Assembly: GCF_014268745.2 (NCBI RefSeq)
Contig: NZ_JABWRB020000004.1
Location: 124,001 to 188,000, forward strand
From: Pseudomonas zanjanensis
GTDB lineage: Bacteria; Pseudomonadota; Gammaproteobacteria; Pseudomonadales; Pseudomonadaceae
DNA: 64,000 nucleotides
Direction: 5' to 3'
Of the stretch, positions 63,621 through 64,000 are shown piece after piece (the first letter of the stretch is position 1; each line of letters begins with the position of its first letter). Both the position numbers and the translations under genes were made by a program. The notes under the pieces are model-generated. The model worked only from the letters and a program-made list of their open reading frames with translations, had not been told where the DNA came from and did not search any database.

Positions 63621-64000
63621 TCAGAGCACCACAGTACGATTCGCGTTCAAGAACACCCTTCGCTCAATGTGATACCCCACCGCCCGGGCCAAGGTCAGCC
63701 CTTCGATGTCCCGGCCTTTGGCGATCAGGTCTTCGGGATAGTGGCTGTGATCCACCACTTCCACGCCCTGGGCGATGATCGGGCCTTCGTCCAGGTCGTT
63801 GTTGATGTAGTGCGCCGTGGCGCCCACCAGCTTCACGCCTTTGTTGTAGGCCTGGTGATACGGCTTTGCGCCCTTGAAACCCGGCAACAGCGAGTGATGG
63901 ATATTGATCGCCTTGCCGTCGAGCTTGCGGCACAGTTCCGGCGACAGCACTTGCATGTAGCGGGCAAGGATCACCAGTTCGGCGCCGGTGTCTTCGATCA
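63621..64000 (-). CDS. purU: Formyltetrahydrofolate deformylase, 5' part outside window
   Basis: The C-terminal 126 residues or so are visible. The formyltransferase-type active site [20 protein letters not shown], with its His, and the later Asp in [12 protein letters not shown] are present. PurU hydrolyses 10-formyl-THF to formate and THF, which ties in with formaldehyde and formate metabolism next to fdhA. The frame is open to the window edge. Confidence 0.93.
   Translation of the reverse strand, partial: IEDTGAELVILARYMQVLSPELCRKLDGKAINIHHSLLPGFKGAKPYHQAYNKGVKLVGATAHYINNDLDEGPIIAQGVEVVDHSHYPEDLIAKGRDIEGLTLARAVGYHIERRVFLNANRTVVL

Overview
The window is about 64 kb of chromosome from a Pseudomonas of the P. 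fluorescens complex. I infer this from gene families and gene order (davBA next to pqqF-pqqABCDE, bioBFHCD next to three acyl-CoA dehydrogenases, fdhA next to purU), the high GC content, and the many REP/REPIN palindromes of the types common in that group. No tRNA, rRNA, CRISPR array or insertion sequence was seen.

Layout. 1-4100: end of a PIN-domain gene, a membrane protein of unknown function, an Lrp/AsnC regulator, and a HigBA-like toxin-antitoxin pair on the minus strand. 4371-14749: lysine monooxygenase/amidase (davB, davA), then pqqF, pqqA, B, C, D, E and an S9 peptidase, all on the plus strand. PQQ is made from the PqqA peptide, and an attenuator-type hairpin separates pqqA from pqqB. 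14879-23357, minus strand: a Pmp3-type peptide, three paralogous acyl-CoA dehydrogenases with a diguanylate cyclase between the second and third, and a small motility-type protein. 23479-28070, minus strand: the biotin operon bioB-F-H-C-D with overlapping genes and a BirA-like operator. 28161-33971, plus strand: ComF-type phosphoribosyltransferase, ModE, PhoX, SrkA kinase and RarD. 34189-40994: GcvR-like ACT protein, malate synthase G, a response regulator, a cNMP/CBS/DUF294 protein and a DEDD exonuclease. 41237-46927: an iron cell-surface signalling cassette (FecI-type sigma factor, FecR-type anti-sigma factor, TonB-dependent transducer, PepSY reductase-like protein, small membrane protein). 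47103-53381: a GST, creD-creC-creB, a retropepsin-like protein and an acyltransferase.

53382-62200 is an accessory island between the acyltransferase gene and fdhA. It holds three short Rhs-core genes that share a core of about 150 residues but carry variable AT-rich C-termini, two paralogous small secreted proteins with a shared upstream block, a DUF2780 protein, a 1.5-kb tandem array of 348-bp units each made of two REPINs, a DUF6124-like gene and a cold-shock-domain gene in operon with one rhs gene. Two of the rhs genes have a run of 9-10 G at the join between core and variable tail. Two rhs genes are followed by broken copies of the 3' ends of chromosomal genes found intact elsewhere in the window (fdhA and the retropepsin-like gene). 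This island is the most interesting part of the window. The window ends in fdhA and a partial purU.

REPINs of two main families sit between genes throughout, including inside the pqq cluster and between creD and creC. No REP-associated transposase gene is present.
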